Assembly (NCBI GenBank): GCA_964591175.1
Contig: CAZQAF010000009.1
Span: forward strand, 1-64,000
Reading direction: 5' to 3'
Source of the DNA: UBA11574 sp964591175
GTDB taxonomy: Bacteria > Desulfobacterota > Desulfobacteria > Desulfobacterales > UBA11574
DNA: 64,000 nucleotides
Shown here piece by piece: positions 16,504-25,089 of the stretch (position 1 is its first letter; every line of letters begins with the position of its first letter). The notes under the pieces were generated by a model that ran no database searches, was not told the origin of the DNA, and was given only the letters and a program-made list of their open reading frames with translations. Both the position numbers and the translations under genes were made by a program.

Positions 16504-17892
16504 ATGGCAAAAATTTTAATCGTTGATGATAATCCGGAAGTGTTGAAACTAATTGCCAGTATACTGGAGACGAATGAGTATGAGGTAGAAACGGTGTCCA
16601 TGGGAGAATCGGCGATCAAAAAACTGGAGAGCAATGATTATGACATGGTGTTAACCGACCTTATGATGCCGGATATAGACGGCATGCAGGTTCTTGAGCA
16701 TGTGAAATCAAAAGCATCCAGAACCATGTGCATTATCCTTACGGGCCATGGAACCATTAAAAGTTCAGTCAAAGCCATTAAAAAAGGTGCTTTCGATTAT
16801 ATCACAAAACCGGTTTCCCCCAGCGAACTTCTTATTATTGTTGAAAAAGCCCTTAAATTTAAAAACCTTGAAGAAGAGAATATAAGGCTTAAAAAAGAAT
16901 TAAAGGGAAAATATCATTATAAAAATATTGTTGGAACCAGTCAGGCCATCAAGAAAATATACGATCTTATCGAAAAAGTATCTGATACGGACGGAACCGT
17001 TCTGATCACCGGCGCCAGTGGCACAGGTAAGGAGTTAATTGCAAGATCGATTCATTACAACAGCCAGAGGAGTGATAAACCGCTTGTTGTTATTAATTGT
17101 GGTGCTGTTCCTGAAGCCTTGTTGGAAAGTGAACTTTTCGGCCACGAAAAAGGTGCGTTCACAGGAGCCTATAAAAAAAGGATCGGTCGATTTGAGATGG
17201 CCAATGGCGGAACTGTTTTTCTCGATGAAATCGGAGAGATGAGCCCTGCATTGCAAATAAAACTGCTGAGAGTATTACAGGAACAGCAATTTGAAAGAGT
17301 GGGCGGAACAAAAACCATCCATGTGGATCTCAGATTTATCGCGGCTACCAATAAAAATCTGACGACTGCCATTAATATGGAAAAATTCAGAGAGGATCTT
17401 TATTATCGATTAAATGTCATTCCGATCAAGGTGCCGTCATTAAAACAACGGAGATCGGACATTCCTTTGCTAATCGATTTTTTTCTCAAAAAATTTCAGA
17501 AAATAAAAAATAAAAAGATAACCGGTTTTTCTCAGCCTGCTATGGATTCAATGTGGGCGTATGACTGGCCCGGAAATGTCAGAGAGCTTGAGAATGTCAT
17601 AAAAAGGCTTACAATCCTTTGTGAAAGCCCGGTGGTGAACATGGATGATCTCCCTGAAAATATACGAGATGTCAGCGGAGCGAATCCGTCGGACGAGGAA
17701 GTTATCCTCGGGGATGAATTAAATCTTAATGAAGCGGTTCAAGATTATGAGAAAAAGATTATCCTTGAAGCCCTGGAAAAGACCAACTGGGTAAAATCTA
17801 AGGCCGCAAAGCTTCTGAATATTAATCGGACAACCTTGGTGGCAAAGATCAAAAAACAGAATATAGAAATCGATAAAGCCGCTTCTGCTTAA
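16504..17892 (+). CDS. NtrC-type sigma-54-dependent response regulator
   Basis: 462 residues. The receiver (1-120) has D8-D9, D52 (MVLTDLMMPD) and K102. The AAA+ domain (about 140-370) has Walker A GASGTGKE (170-177), the sigma-54 contact loop GAFTGA (217-222) and Walker B VFLDEIGE (238-245). A Fis-type helix-turn-helix is at the C-terminus (KSKAAKLLNINRTTLVAKIKK). All parts needed for phosphorylation-controlled activation of sigma-54 RNA polymerase are intact. With many sigma-54 promoters in the window and a second activator at 20913, it is a candidate flagellar FlrC/FlgR-type activator; no partner histidine kinase gene is present here. Confidence 0.93.
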   Translation: MAKILIVDDNPEVLKLIASILETNEYEVETVSMGESAIKKLESNDYDMVLTDLMMPDIDGMQVLEHVKSKASRTMCIILTGHGTIKSSVKAIKKGAFDYITKPVSPSELLIIVEKALKFKNLEEENIRLKKELKGKYHYKNIVGTSQAIKKIYDLIEKVSDTDGTVLITGASGTGKELIARSIHYNSQRSDKPLVVINCGAVPEALLESELFGHEKGAFTGAYKKRIGRFEMANGGTVFLDEIGEMSPALQIKLLRVLQEQQFERVGGTKTIHVDLRFIAATNKNLTTAINMEKFREDLYYRLNVIPIKVPSLKQRRSDIPLLIDFFLKKFQKIKNKKITGFSQPAMDSMWAYDWPGNVRELENVIKRLTILCESPVVNMDDLPENIRDVSGANPSDEEVILGDELNLNEAVQDYEKKIILEALEKTNWVKSKAAKLLNINRTTLVAKIKKQNIEIDKAASA

Positions 17893-17959
17893 AGGCGTTA
17901 TCGATAGCTGAAAAATACATATGACATTTCTATCAAACCTGTCACACGAGAAGCTTCAT

Positions 17960-17975
17960 TGTCAAAAAAATGACA
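17960..17975. promoter_or_regulatory. Candidate sigma-54 enhancer (activator dyad)
   Basis: TGTCA-AAAAAA-TGACA, a perfect dyad. It lies about 215 bp upstream of the sigma-54 promoter at 18182. The half-sites and spacing equal those at 34050-34065. Confidence 0.6.
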
Positions 17976-18181
17976 GTTTGCATTATTTATTTTTCCGTTT
18001 TAAACGCTTCTTCTCATCCAAAGCCCCCCTTCTTTTTTTCAAAATATTATGGATCAAGTCAAATGGATATTTATAAAAAAATAGCTAAAACAGTTGGTTA
18101 AAGGTTTAAATCCGTTGATTTGATCTTCATGGGAAAGTGATGAATATTCCTTCACTCCGTCTCATCATAATTCCAGTCTCC

Positions 18182-18198
18182 TTGGCATACTAATTGCT
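18182..18198 (+). promoter_or_regulatory. Sigma-54 promoter of AMIN-TPR gene
   Basis: TTGGCATACTAATTGCT: GG and GC separated by 10 nt, matching TTGGCAY-N5-TTGCT. The expected transcript start is about 18208-18210, only a few bases before the ATG at 18211. Confidence 0.85.
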
Positions 18199-18210
18199 GT
18201 AAAATGCAGC

Positions 18211-20889
18211 ATGAAAGGCAATTTTACAAGATCAATCCTTGTTTTATTATCCTCTCTTCTTTTGATTTGTCATTCCAGTATGATAGGAGCAAGTCCGACT
18301 CCTTTGGCAAAAAAAACATATCAAGGGGCGATAAGCCGGATTGTTTCAATAAAAACACATCGATCAAAGGACCAAACCACTGTTACGATCGTGGGTGACG
18401 GCAACGTTTCCGACCATACCATTAAAACCCTTAAAAAGCCCCCTAGAATTCTTGTTGATTTCAATTGTGCGGCGCGATTGCTTGAAGCAAGGTCCATTAA
18501 TGTGGATGATCCGGATATTAAATCAATAAGGATTGGGTATCATTTTGATAAAATAAGAGTAGTAATAGATGTTAAAGGGAGTGTTGTCCCCGCATATAAA
18601 GATAAGTTTAAGAATAATGCCTTAATCGTCACTTTAAAATTACAAAACAACCAGGACGAAAGAGATCAATACAGATATCCCAGTGAGAAAGAGAAAAGCG
18701 AAATCCCGGTAGAGATTAAAAAATCTGAAAAAAAAAAGACGGATAACATCCAAAAAGCAGCTATCCATTTAAAAGAAAAAAAGCATATCTCGAATTTATC
18801 TTCCTCTCTGAATTCCAAAACTTCGAACAAACAAGTCATTGGTTCCGGGCAAAATTTTGACCCTGTTTTATCCAAACAAACATCCATTAAAAAACAGGAA
18901 CCGATTAGACCGGGTCCAGGAGCGAAACTGGTCCAAATGGTGGATAATGACGGTAAAGAAGATACGTTTTTTTACCTGAAATGCCTAAGTTTTTATAGAT
19001 CCAAAGATTGGGAAAATGCTGTTCTGAATTTTACGAATTTTATTAAAAAATATCCCAATGGAAGATATACGGAGAAAGCATATTTTATTTTGGCAAAATC
19101 ATATGATCACTCAAATTCAAAAAACATCTCAGTTCATTATAAAAAGATCAAAGATCACTATGAGGATGCTGTAAGCCGGTTTCCTGATTCCGAGTTCGTT
19201 CCCGACGCGATGTATAGCATCGGAACTCTTCTTTTTAAGACTAAAAATTATTCAGAGGCATTGGGATACTATACTCTTGTTTTAAAAGAAGACGAAGATT
19301 CCATACTTCGAATTAAGGCCTTGACACAAAAGGCGAGAATATTGCTTTTAAAAAATAGGAAAACAGAGGCCTTGGCCGATCTGGATCAATTAGAAAAAAT
19401 CACTGCCAAATATCCTGGTTTACGTGAAAGAACAGAAGCGAGAAAAGAAAAAGCAAAAGTTTTATATGAAATGAACAAGTTTTATGAGTCGATAAACATT
19501 CTCGATGAATTAATAAAAGAAAATCCTGAAAATCTATATGTGCATCCGGAAATTTCATTGTATCTGGGTTATAACTATTACCAGTTGGGAAATAACAAAA
19601 AGGCAAGAGAAAACCTGTACCGATTTTATAATACATTTCCTAGTCGAAAAATAAATAATCTGGTTCTTAATCAGATCGGTGATACTTATCGAAATGAAGG
19701 ATTGATCAAGGACGCTGTTAAATTTTATCGACTGGTTCTTGATCGCTTTCCGAATACGGACGGCGCAATCATTAGCAAAATTCGGTTGGCCGAGCAGCAA
19801 GAAAATACGGATTGGATTGAAAAAACAAGAAAAGAAGTAGGGTCGCCTCAAAATATTTACGAAGGTATTGTCAATCATTCGGCTGACAAAAAAGACGGAA
19901 AGAACCCTTTGATGCAACTTTCCATGCTGAAGCTCGGAATCACCTACCAGAAAAAGAAAGAATATCAAAAGAGCCTAAAAGTATTAAAAGAACTGTTTGA
20001 TCGGTATCCAAAGACATCTCTAAAGAGAGAATTAACTCATGCCTTAATGGTGACCTTCGAGAGCATACAAAAAAAAGAAATTAAAGATAAAAAATATATC
20101 AATATCATAAATTTATATCTAAAAGAAAAGAAGCTGTTTTTAATGATCAATGCTCCCGAGTTGTTTTTGCCTGTGGCGAGGTCCTTTGTCTATATTGATC
20201 TTAAGGACATGGCTATTGAAGTTTTTAAGAAGGCTGATATCCTCCTGTCGAACACGGAAAAACCTGATGATCTTCTTTTTTTTATGGGTAAATATTTTTA
20301 TGAAAAAGACAATATCGGAGAGTCGTTTAAAAGATTCGAGATTTTGACGAAAAAATATCCCAAATCCAAATATTTGCCGGAAGCATTACGGATGAAGGGG
20401 AATATACTTTTAAAAGAAAAAAAATATGCACTGGCGATAGAATCTTTTGATGCTGCTTTAAAATATCCTGATGAAACGTGTAAAAAATCTTATCTCTTGA
20501 TAGGAAAAGCGATCGGACTAATTGGAAGTAATTCTAAAGATAGAGCATTAAACAATATCAATCAGGCAAATGAAATAAGAAAGAATTGTGATAACCGGGA
20601 TATCAATATCGATCAGAAAATCGCAGATGTATATCTTTCCCTGGGAAATGCTAAGAAAGCCCTGGGCATCTTTAACAGTGCCATCAAAAAGGCGAAAGAT
20701 GACCATGAGAAAGTTCCGCTTAAGCTAAAATTGGCAAAATGCTATTGGTTATTGAATAAAAAAGAAGATTCTCTTGCAGTATATCACCAGATTTCAAGCC
20801 TCAATGATCCATTCTGGAGCAATCTGGCTAAAGAAAAGATGAATGAGATTCAATTTAACAGGGAGAATAATCCTAAGAGAGCAAATTAG
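18211..20889 (+). CDS. Secreted AMIN-domain TPR protein
   Basis: 892 residues. The N-terminus (MKGNFTRSILVLLSSLLLIC, then HSSMIGAS) is a Sec signal peptide. An AMIN domain follows (about 47-140: TTVTIVGDGNVSDHTIKTLKKPPRILVDF), a fold that binds peptidoglycan or outer-membrane secretin-type complexes. A basic Lys-rich linker comes next, then TPR repeats from about 260 to the end, several in the YfiO/BamD-like spacing (YPNGRYTEKAYFILAKSY; YPKSKYLPEALRMKGNILL). It should be periplasmic. A strong sigma-54 promoter and its place just before the flagellar regulator imply a flagellum-linked envelope role, perhaps motor placement or anchoring; this is inference. The start is almost at the predicted transcript start. 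Confidence 0.85.
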   Translation: MKGNFTRSILVLLSSLLLICHSSMIGASPTPLAKKTYQGAISRIVSIKTHRSKDQTTVTIVGDGNVSDHTIKTLKKPPRILVDFNCAARLLEARSINVDDPDIKSIRIGYHFDKIRVVIDVKGSVVPAYKDKFKNNALIVTLKLQNNQDERDQYRYPSEKEKSEIPVEIKKSEKKKTDNIQKAAIHLKEKKHISNLSSSLNSKTSNKQVIGSGQNFDPVLSKQTSIKKQEPIRPGPGAKLVQMVDNDGKEDTFFYLKCLSFYRSKDWENAVLNFTNFIKKYPNGRYTEKAYFILAKSYDHSNSKNISVHYKKIKDHYEDAVSRFPDSEFVPDAMYSIGTLLFKTKNYSEALGYYTLVLKEDEDSILRIKALTQKARILLLKNRKTEALADLDQLEKITAKYPGLRERTEARKEKAKVLYEMNKFYESINILDELIKENPENLYVHPEISLYLGYNYYQLGNNKKARENLYRFYNTFPSRKINNLVLNQIGDTYRNEGLIKDAVKFYRLVLDRFPNTDGAIISKIRLAEQQENTDWIEKTRKEVGSPQNIYEGIVNHSADKKDGKNPLMQLSMLKLGITYQKKKEYQKSLKVLKELFDRYPKTSLKRELTHALMVTFESIQKKEIKDKKYINIINLYLKEKKLFLMINAPELFLPVARSFVYIDLKDMAIEVFKKADILLSNTEKPDDLLFFMGKYFYEKDNIGESFKRFEILTKKYPKSKYLPEALRMKGNILLKEKKYALAIESFDAALKYPDETCKKSYLLIGKAIGLIGSNSKDRALNNINQANEIRKNCDNRDINIDQKIADVYLSLGNAKKALGIFNSAIKKAKDDHEKVPLKLKLAKCYWLLNKKEDSLAVYHQISSLNDPFWSNLAKEKMNEIQFNRENNPKRAN

Positions 20890-20912
20890 GTTCATAAAAT
20901 AGGAGACGGCGT

Positions 20913-22262
20913 TTGAAGATGATTAGGAAGAAAATATTACTGGCCGACAACAATCTCAACGGCCGGTCGCATGATATCTGCAAGTTATTTTTTGAATCTG
21001 GCTATGATGTTAAAACTGCTGACAACGGCCGATTGGCTTATGAAGAGATCGTCAAAGATCATTATGATCTTGTTCTAACCGACCTTAACTTGGCCCAGAT
21101 AAACGGAATCAGCCTGTTAAAGAGAATAAAGGATTTCAATGCAAAGCTTCCTGTCATTCTCATAGCTGATGAAGCCTGTATCAATGATGCGGTTGAAGCA
21201 ATGAAACTTGGTGCCAATGACTTTTTGTTGAAACCCTTATCGTCCAAAATGATAGATTTGATCCATTCTTACATTGAAAACGGATTGAACGTAAAAGAAA
21301 AAAATGATGCCAAAAAACGATTCAAGATTGTTACGCATAATAAAAATATGAAAAATCTGCTTCAGGTGGCAAGAGATATCGCCGACAGCAAGGCTTCCGT
21401 TTTTATTCAGGGAGAATCGGGAACCGGAAAAGAACTTTTTGCCAGATACATTCATCAGTTCAGTTCAAGGAAGGATCAGCCGTTTGTGGCAGTCAATTGC
21501 GCTGCATTGCCGGAAAACCTGCTTGAAAGCGAGCTGTTCGGACATGAAAAGGGTGCATTCACCGGCGCGATTTCAAGGAAAAAAGGTAAATTTGAACTGG
21601 CCAATCATGGGACGCTTCTTCTGGATGAGGTCAGCGAAATGGATTATCAGCTTCAATCCAAGCTCTTAAGAGTATTACAAGAAAGAGAGATCGACAGGAT
21701 AGGTGGCATGCAGCCGGTTCCCATTGATGTCCGATTTCTTGCCACGACAAACCGGGATATCGAAAAGCGAATCAAAGATGGAAAGTTCAGAGAGGATCTT
21801 CATTATCGATTGAATGTTATGCCAATTCATTTGCCTCCGTTACGGGAAAGGAGAGATGATATTCCCTTGCTTGCAATGCATTTCGTCGAAAAATGCTGCA
21901 AGTTGGAAAATCGATCTGTCAAAGGGTTGACGGATGAGGCTATGGTTTCTTTGATGGAAATGACGTGGAAGGGAAATGTCAGGGAACTGGAGAACATCAT
22001 TGAGAGAGCCGTTTTAATGTGCAAGGGGGATATATTAGACAAAAAGGACTTGTTTCTTCCTGAAAGTGATCGACAATCTGATGTTACGAAACCATCGACG
22101 GTTCCGCCGGTCTCTTTGAAAGAGATTGAAAAAAGTGTCATTTTAAACACATTGGATCAAACAAATGGGAACAGAACTCATGCGGCTGAAATCCTGGGAA
22201 TAAGCGTTCGGACATTGAGAAATAAAATGAATGAGTATCGAAAAAAAATGGAGATGCACTAA
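20913..22262 (+). CDS. NtrC-type flagellar regulator with degenerate receiver
   Basis: 449 residues. The AAA+ domain has Walker A GESGTGKE (166-173), the GAFTGA loop (213-218) and LLLDEVSEM as Walker B. The C-terminus is a Fis-type helix-turn-helix (GNRTHAAEILGISVRTLRNKM). The receiver keeps phospho-acceptor D57 (LVLTDLNL) and K107 but has AD-N instead of the acidic pair and Ala (LIADEA) where Thr/Ser is expected, so phosphorylation control may be weakened. The TTG at 20913 follows AGGAGA with 7-nt spacing; an ATG two codons later is possible. The flgB sigma-54 promoter starts three bases past its stop. Likely the FlgR/FlrC-type flagellar activator. Confidence 0.92.
   Translation: MKMIRKKILLADNNLNGRSHDICKLFFESGYDVKTADNGRLAYEEIVKDHYDLVLTDLNLAQINGISLLKRIKDFNAKLPVILIADEACINDAVEAMKLGANDFLLKPLSSKMIDLIHSYIENGLNVKEKNDAKKRFKIVTHNKNMKNLLQVARDIADSKASVFIQGESGTGKELFARYIHQFSSRKDQPFVAVNCAALPENLLESELFGHEKGAFTGAISRKKGKFELANHGTLLLDEVSEMDYQLQSKLLRVLQEREIDRIGGMQPVPIDVRFLATTNRDIEKRIKDGKFREDLHYRLNVMPIHLPPLRERRDDIPLLAMHFVEKCCKLENRSVKGLTDEAMVSLMEMTWKGNVRELENIIERAVLMCKGDILDKKDLFLPESDRQSDVTKPSTVPPVSLKEIEKSVILNTLDQTNGNRTHAAEILGISVRTLRNKMNEYRKKMEMH
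22136..22151. promoter_or_regulatory. Weak enhancer-like dyad inside regulator gene
   Basis: TGTCA-TTTTAA-ACACA: the left half-site is perfect, the right half matches 3 of 5. It lies about 130 bp upstream of the flgB sigma-54 promoter, the expected distance, but inside coding sequence. Confidence 0.25.
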
Positions 22263-22264
22263 AA

Positions 22265-22281
22265 AAGGCATGCAAATTGCT
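22265..22281 (+). promoter_or_regulatory. Sigma-54 promoter of flgB operon
   Basis: AAGGCATGCAAATTGCT: GG (22267-22268) and GC (22279-22280) separated by 10 nt. It begins immediately after the stop codon of the upstream regulator. Expected leader of about 50 nt before flgB. Confidence 0.85.
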
Positions 22282-22344
22282 AATATATTTTTATTCTATG
22301 AACAAATGCTTAAAAAATAGCCCGAATATATAAAGGAAAAGCTC

Positions 22345-22752
22345 ATGCCCGATAAATTGTCTTTTGGGAAAACATTTCGTGCCTTGGAGAAAGCTATCAG
22401 TATCGCCCAACAAAGAAATTCATATATAAGTAGTAATATCAGTAATGTAGATACCCCGGGCTACAAGCCGAAAGATATAGATTTCAAAAGAGAATTGGCC
22501 AGCGCGCTTGAAACAACCCAAACAGCGGATCTGGAAAAAACAGATCCGAGGCATATCAGCATTAAAAATAACGGCCGTCAAACCATCGAACCTTTCGAAA
22601 AACAGGATGAATGGAATGGCTATAACTGGGTAAATATTGACAAGGAAATGACAAAGCTGACGGAAAACAACTTGACCTACCGGTCGGCCGTTGAAGTCCT
22701 TTTAAGGAAAATATCTTTATTAAAAGAAGTTATCAAAGAGGGAGGACGATAA
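22345..22752 (+). CDS. flgB: Flagellar rod protein FlgB
   Basis: Proximal rod subunit, 135 residues, exported by the flagellar type III system. The rod-protein N-terminal motif is seen as RNSYISSNISNVDTPGYKPKDIDF (about 28-51), and the C-terminus (NNLTYRSAVEVLLRKISLLKEVIKEGGR) is typical. The ATG follows AAGGAAAAG. It is the first gene of a tight operon flgB-flgC-fliE-fliF-fliG-fliH-fliI-fliJ-motE-like, driven by the sigma-54 site 60-80 bp upstream. Confidence 0.97.
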   Translation: MPDKLSFGKTFRALEKAISIAQQRNSYISSNISNVDTPGYKPKDIDFKRELASALETTQTADLEKTDPRHISIKNNGRQTIEPFEKQDEWNGYNWVNIDKEMTKLTENNLTYRSAVEVLLRKISLLKEVIKEGGR

Positions 22753-22753
22753 A

Positions 22754-23179
22754 ATGAATTTTTTAAAAGCGCTTGAGACCAGCGCCTCAGGACTTTATGC
22801 CGAGAGAAAAAGAATGGATATCATTGCCGGCAATCTTTCGAACATAGAAACGACGCGCACAAAAGAAGGCGGGCCTTATCGTAGAAAAATGGTGGTCATG
22901 AGTACAAAGGAAATGGATCAACAATTCGATGATGTGTTTAACAATTCCCTCAAGGGCGTCCAAATTGATGATATCGTTGAAGATAAAACACCGTTTAAAA
23001 AAGTCTTTAATCCGGGGCACCCTGATGCTGACAAAGATGGATATGTATTAAAACCGAATGTCGATCTCGTTGTGGAAACCACCAACATGATGATGGCCAG
23101 GAGAGCATTTGAAGCCAATATAGCGGCCATTAAAGCCACAAGGGAGATGGTCATTAAAGCGCTTGAAATCGGGAGATAA
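22754..23179 (+). CDS. flgC: Flagellar rod protein FlgC
   Basis: Proximal rod subunit, 141 residues. The N-terminus ALETSASGLYAERKRMDIIAGNLSNIETTRT and the C-terminus NMMMARRAFEANIAAIKATREMVIKALEIGR are characteristic. The start lies one base after the flgB stop with GGGAGGACG as ribosome site, so the two are translationally close. Length is normal for the family. Confidence 0.97.
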   Translation: MNFLKALETSASGLYAERKRMDIIAGNLSNIETTRTKEGGPYRRKMVVMSTKEMDQQFDDVFNNSLKGVQIDDIVEDKTPFKKVFNPGHPDADKDGYVLKPNVDLVVETTNMMMARRAFEANIAAIKATREMVIKALEIGR

Positions 23180-23182
23180 CCT

Positions 23183-23473
23183 ATGAATGATTTAAAGATT
23201 GACGGTGGGCAACAAGCCACGCTTAAAAAATTCGCAAATGTGGATAAAAAGAACACCGAAGGATTTGATAAAGTTATAAAAGGCGCAATTAACAATGTCA
23301 ATAAACTTGAGGAGGATTCAAACAAATCTGTCATGGATCTGTTAAGTGGCAAGGCGGACATTCATGAGACAATGATAAGTCTCCAAAAGGCTGATATATC
23401 CATGCGGCTGTTTCTGGCGATTCGGAATAAGGCGGTGGATGCCTACCGAGAAATCATGCATATGAATTTTTAA
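23183..23473 (+). CDS. fliE: Hook-basal body protein FliE
   Basis: Joins the MS ring to the rod. 96 residues with the usual C-terminal pattern: VNKLEEDSNKSVMDLLSGKADIHETMISLQKADISMRLFLAIRNKAVDAYREIMHMNF. It begins 3 bp after flgC and precedes fliF, the standard order. Family length is about 100 residues, so it is complete. Confidence 0.96.
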   Translation: MNDLKIDGGQQATLKKFANVDKKNTEGFDKVIKGAINNVNKLEEDSNKSVMDLLSGKADIHETMISLQKADISMRLFLAIRNKAVDAYREIMHMNF

Positions 23474-23502
23474 GTTAGGGATGTGAAAAGGGAACCTTTG
23501 GG

Positions 23503-25080
23503 ATGAATGATTCAATTAGACAATTTTTGAAATTAATAAATTCATTGCCGCTTTCCAAGAAGATCAGCATGATATTTGTAGTTGTTCTTGTAATGACCGG
23601 TTTTGCGTTAATGTTTTTCTGGGCGAATCAGGAAAATTATAAGGTTTTATACAGTAATCTTTCTCAAAAAGACGGTAGTGCCATCCTGGCCGATCTCAAG
23701 AAAAAGAATATTCCCTACAAGGTCGAAGCCAATGGAACGATCATATTGGTTCCAGCGGAAAAAGTCTATGAGTTGCGTCTTACCATGGCCGGCGAAGGCC
23801 TTCCAAACGGCGGGAATGTTGGCTTTGAAATATTCGACCATTCTGATTTTAAAACAACGAGGTTTGTGCAGGAATTGAACTACCGGAGAGCACTCCAGGG
23901 CGAACTGGCAAGGACGATTAATCAGTTCAAGGAGGTGAACAATTCACGAGTGTTTATCGTAATACCTGAAGAATCGCTTTTCGTAGAGGACAAAAAACCT
24001 GCCTCTGCATCGATACAGCTCGACTTGAAGTCGAGCTTACCCCCTGAAAGACTCACTGCTATTGTTCATCTTGTCGCAAATGCCGTCGAAGGCTTGGAAC
24101 CTGAGCATGTTACCGTAGTGGATACGAAAGGCAGGCTTATTTTCAAGGGCAGGACCGATGATGATTCATCGTCCGCATTAAGCGGTTCTCAATTGGACTA
24201 TAAAAGAAAGATCGAGAGCCAGATAAAAGAGAACGTTCAGAGCATGTTGGAACGTATTGTCGGCTTGGGAAAGGCCATTGTTCGGGTGAATGCCGAGATC
24301 GATTTTGACAAAATTACGCAAAATGAGGAAGAATATGACCCGACGACAACGGCGGTCAGAAGTTCGAGAGACATTGAAGAGGACACCCAAAGCGGTGAAA
24401 AAAGCAATAAAACCGCTCAAACACTGATAAATCAAAGAAGGGGAGTGGTTCAGTCTCCAGATGAAACGCAGAACAAAAAAACAAAAAAAGACATCGCCAC
24501 AAATTATGAAATAAATAAAATCACCCGAACAATTCTGAAGCCGGCGGGAACAATCACACGTCTTTCCGTTGCCGCGGTGATTGACGGAAAGCATGAGTTG
24601 GAGAAATTAAAAGACGGGACGACAAAAAGAAAATATATTCCACGGACCGAACAGGAGCTCAAAAAATTTGAAGAAATCGTAAAAAAAGCCATGGGATACA
24701 ATGAGGACAGAGAGGATCAGGTTACTGTAAGTTCAATTTCATTTTCAGATACGATGCCAATGGACAATCATATGGCAGCGGAGCCGGGCAAATTGGATTC
24801 AATCCTAAACGTTGTAAGAGACTATAGAAAAACAATCATAAATCTTACATTAATCGCCATGGTTTTTCTATTCATTGTGAGGCCTTTACTCAAGAGTATG
24901 AAAGCCGTGACCAAAGAAACGCTATTTGCAACCGAAGAATTGACAAGAGTCTCGGAAGAATATGCTCAACTTCCGGAGTCTAGAGGCATGGATATGAAAA
25001 ATAGAGTTCGTGAGATAAGTCAAAATAATCCCGAAAAAGCCCAGCAGCTTATTAGAGGATGGCTTGGTGAAAAGGAATAA
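23503..25080 (+). CDS. fliF: MS-ring protein FliF
   Basis: Forms the inner-membrane MS ring that seeds assembly. 525 residues with TM segments at about 22-42 (ISMIFVVVLVMTGFALMFFW) and 443-463 (TIINLTLIAMVFLFIVRP). The periplasmic ring-building motifs are between them (YSNLSQKDGSAILADLKKKN; ELNYRRALQGELARTINQF; SRVFIVIPEESLF). The short cytosolic tail ending in QLIRGWLGEKE is the FliG-binding segment. The ATG lies 29 bp after fliE. Complete and typical. Confidence 0.97.
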   Translation: MNDSIRQFLKLINSLPLSKKISMIFVVVLVMTGFALMFFWANQENYKVLYSNLSQKDGSAILADLKKKNIPYKVEANGTIILVPAEKVYELRLTMAGEGLPNGGNVGFEIFDHSDFKTTRFVQELNYRRALQGELARTINQFKEVNNSRVFIVIPEESLFVEDKKPASASIQLDLKSSLPPERLTAIVHLVANAVEGLEPEHVTVVDTKGRLIFKGRTDDDSSSALSGSQLDYKRKIESQIKENVQSMLERIVGLGKAIVRVNAEIDFDKITQNEEEYDPTTTAVRSSRDIEEDTQSGEKSNKTAQTLINQRRGVVQSPDETQNKKTKKDIATNYEINKITRTILKPAGTITRLSVAAVIDGKHELEKLKDGTTKRKYIPRTEQELKKFEEIVKKAMGYNEDREDQVTVSSISFSDTMPMDNHMAAEPGKLDSILNVVRDYRKTIINLTLIAMVFLFIVRPLLKSMKAVTKETLFATEELTRVSEEYAQLPESRGMDMKNRVREISQNNPEKAQQLIRGWLGEKE

Positions 25081-25089
25081 GCTTCGATA

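Larger units (their letters stand above)
17893..18210 (+). other. Regulatory intergenic region before AMIN-TPR gene
   Basis: No gene. It contains the perfect dyad at 17960-17975 and the sigma-54 promoter at 18182-18198; the rest is AT-rich without visible structure. Confidence 0.6.
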
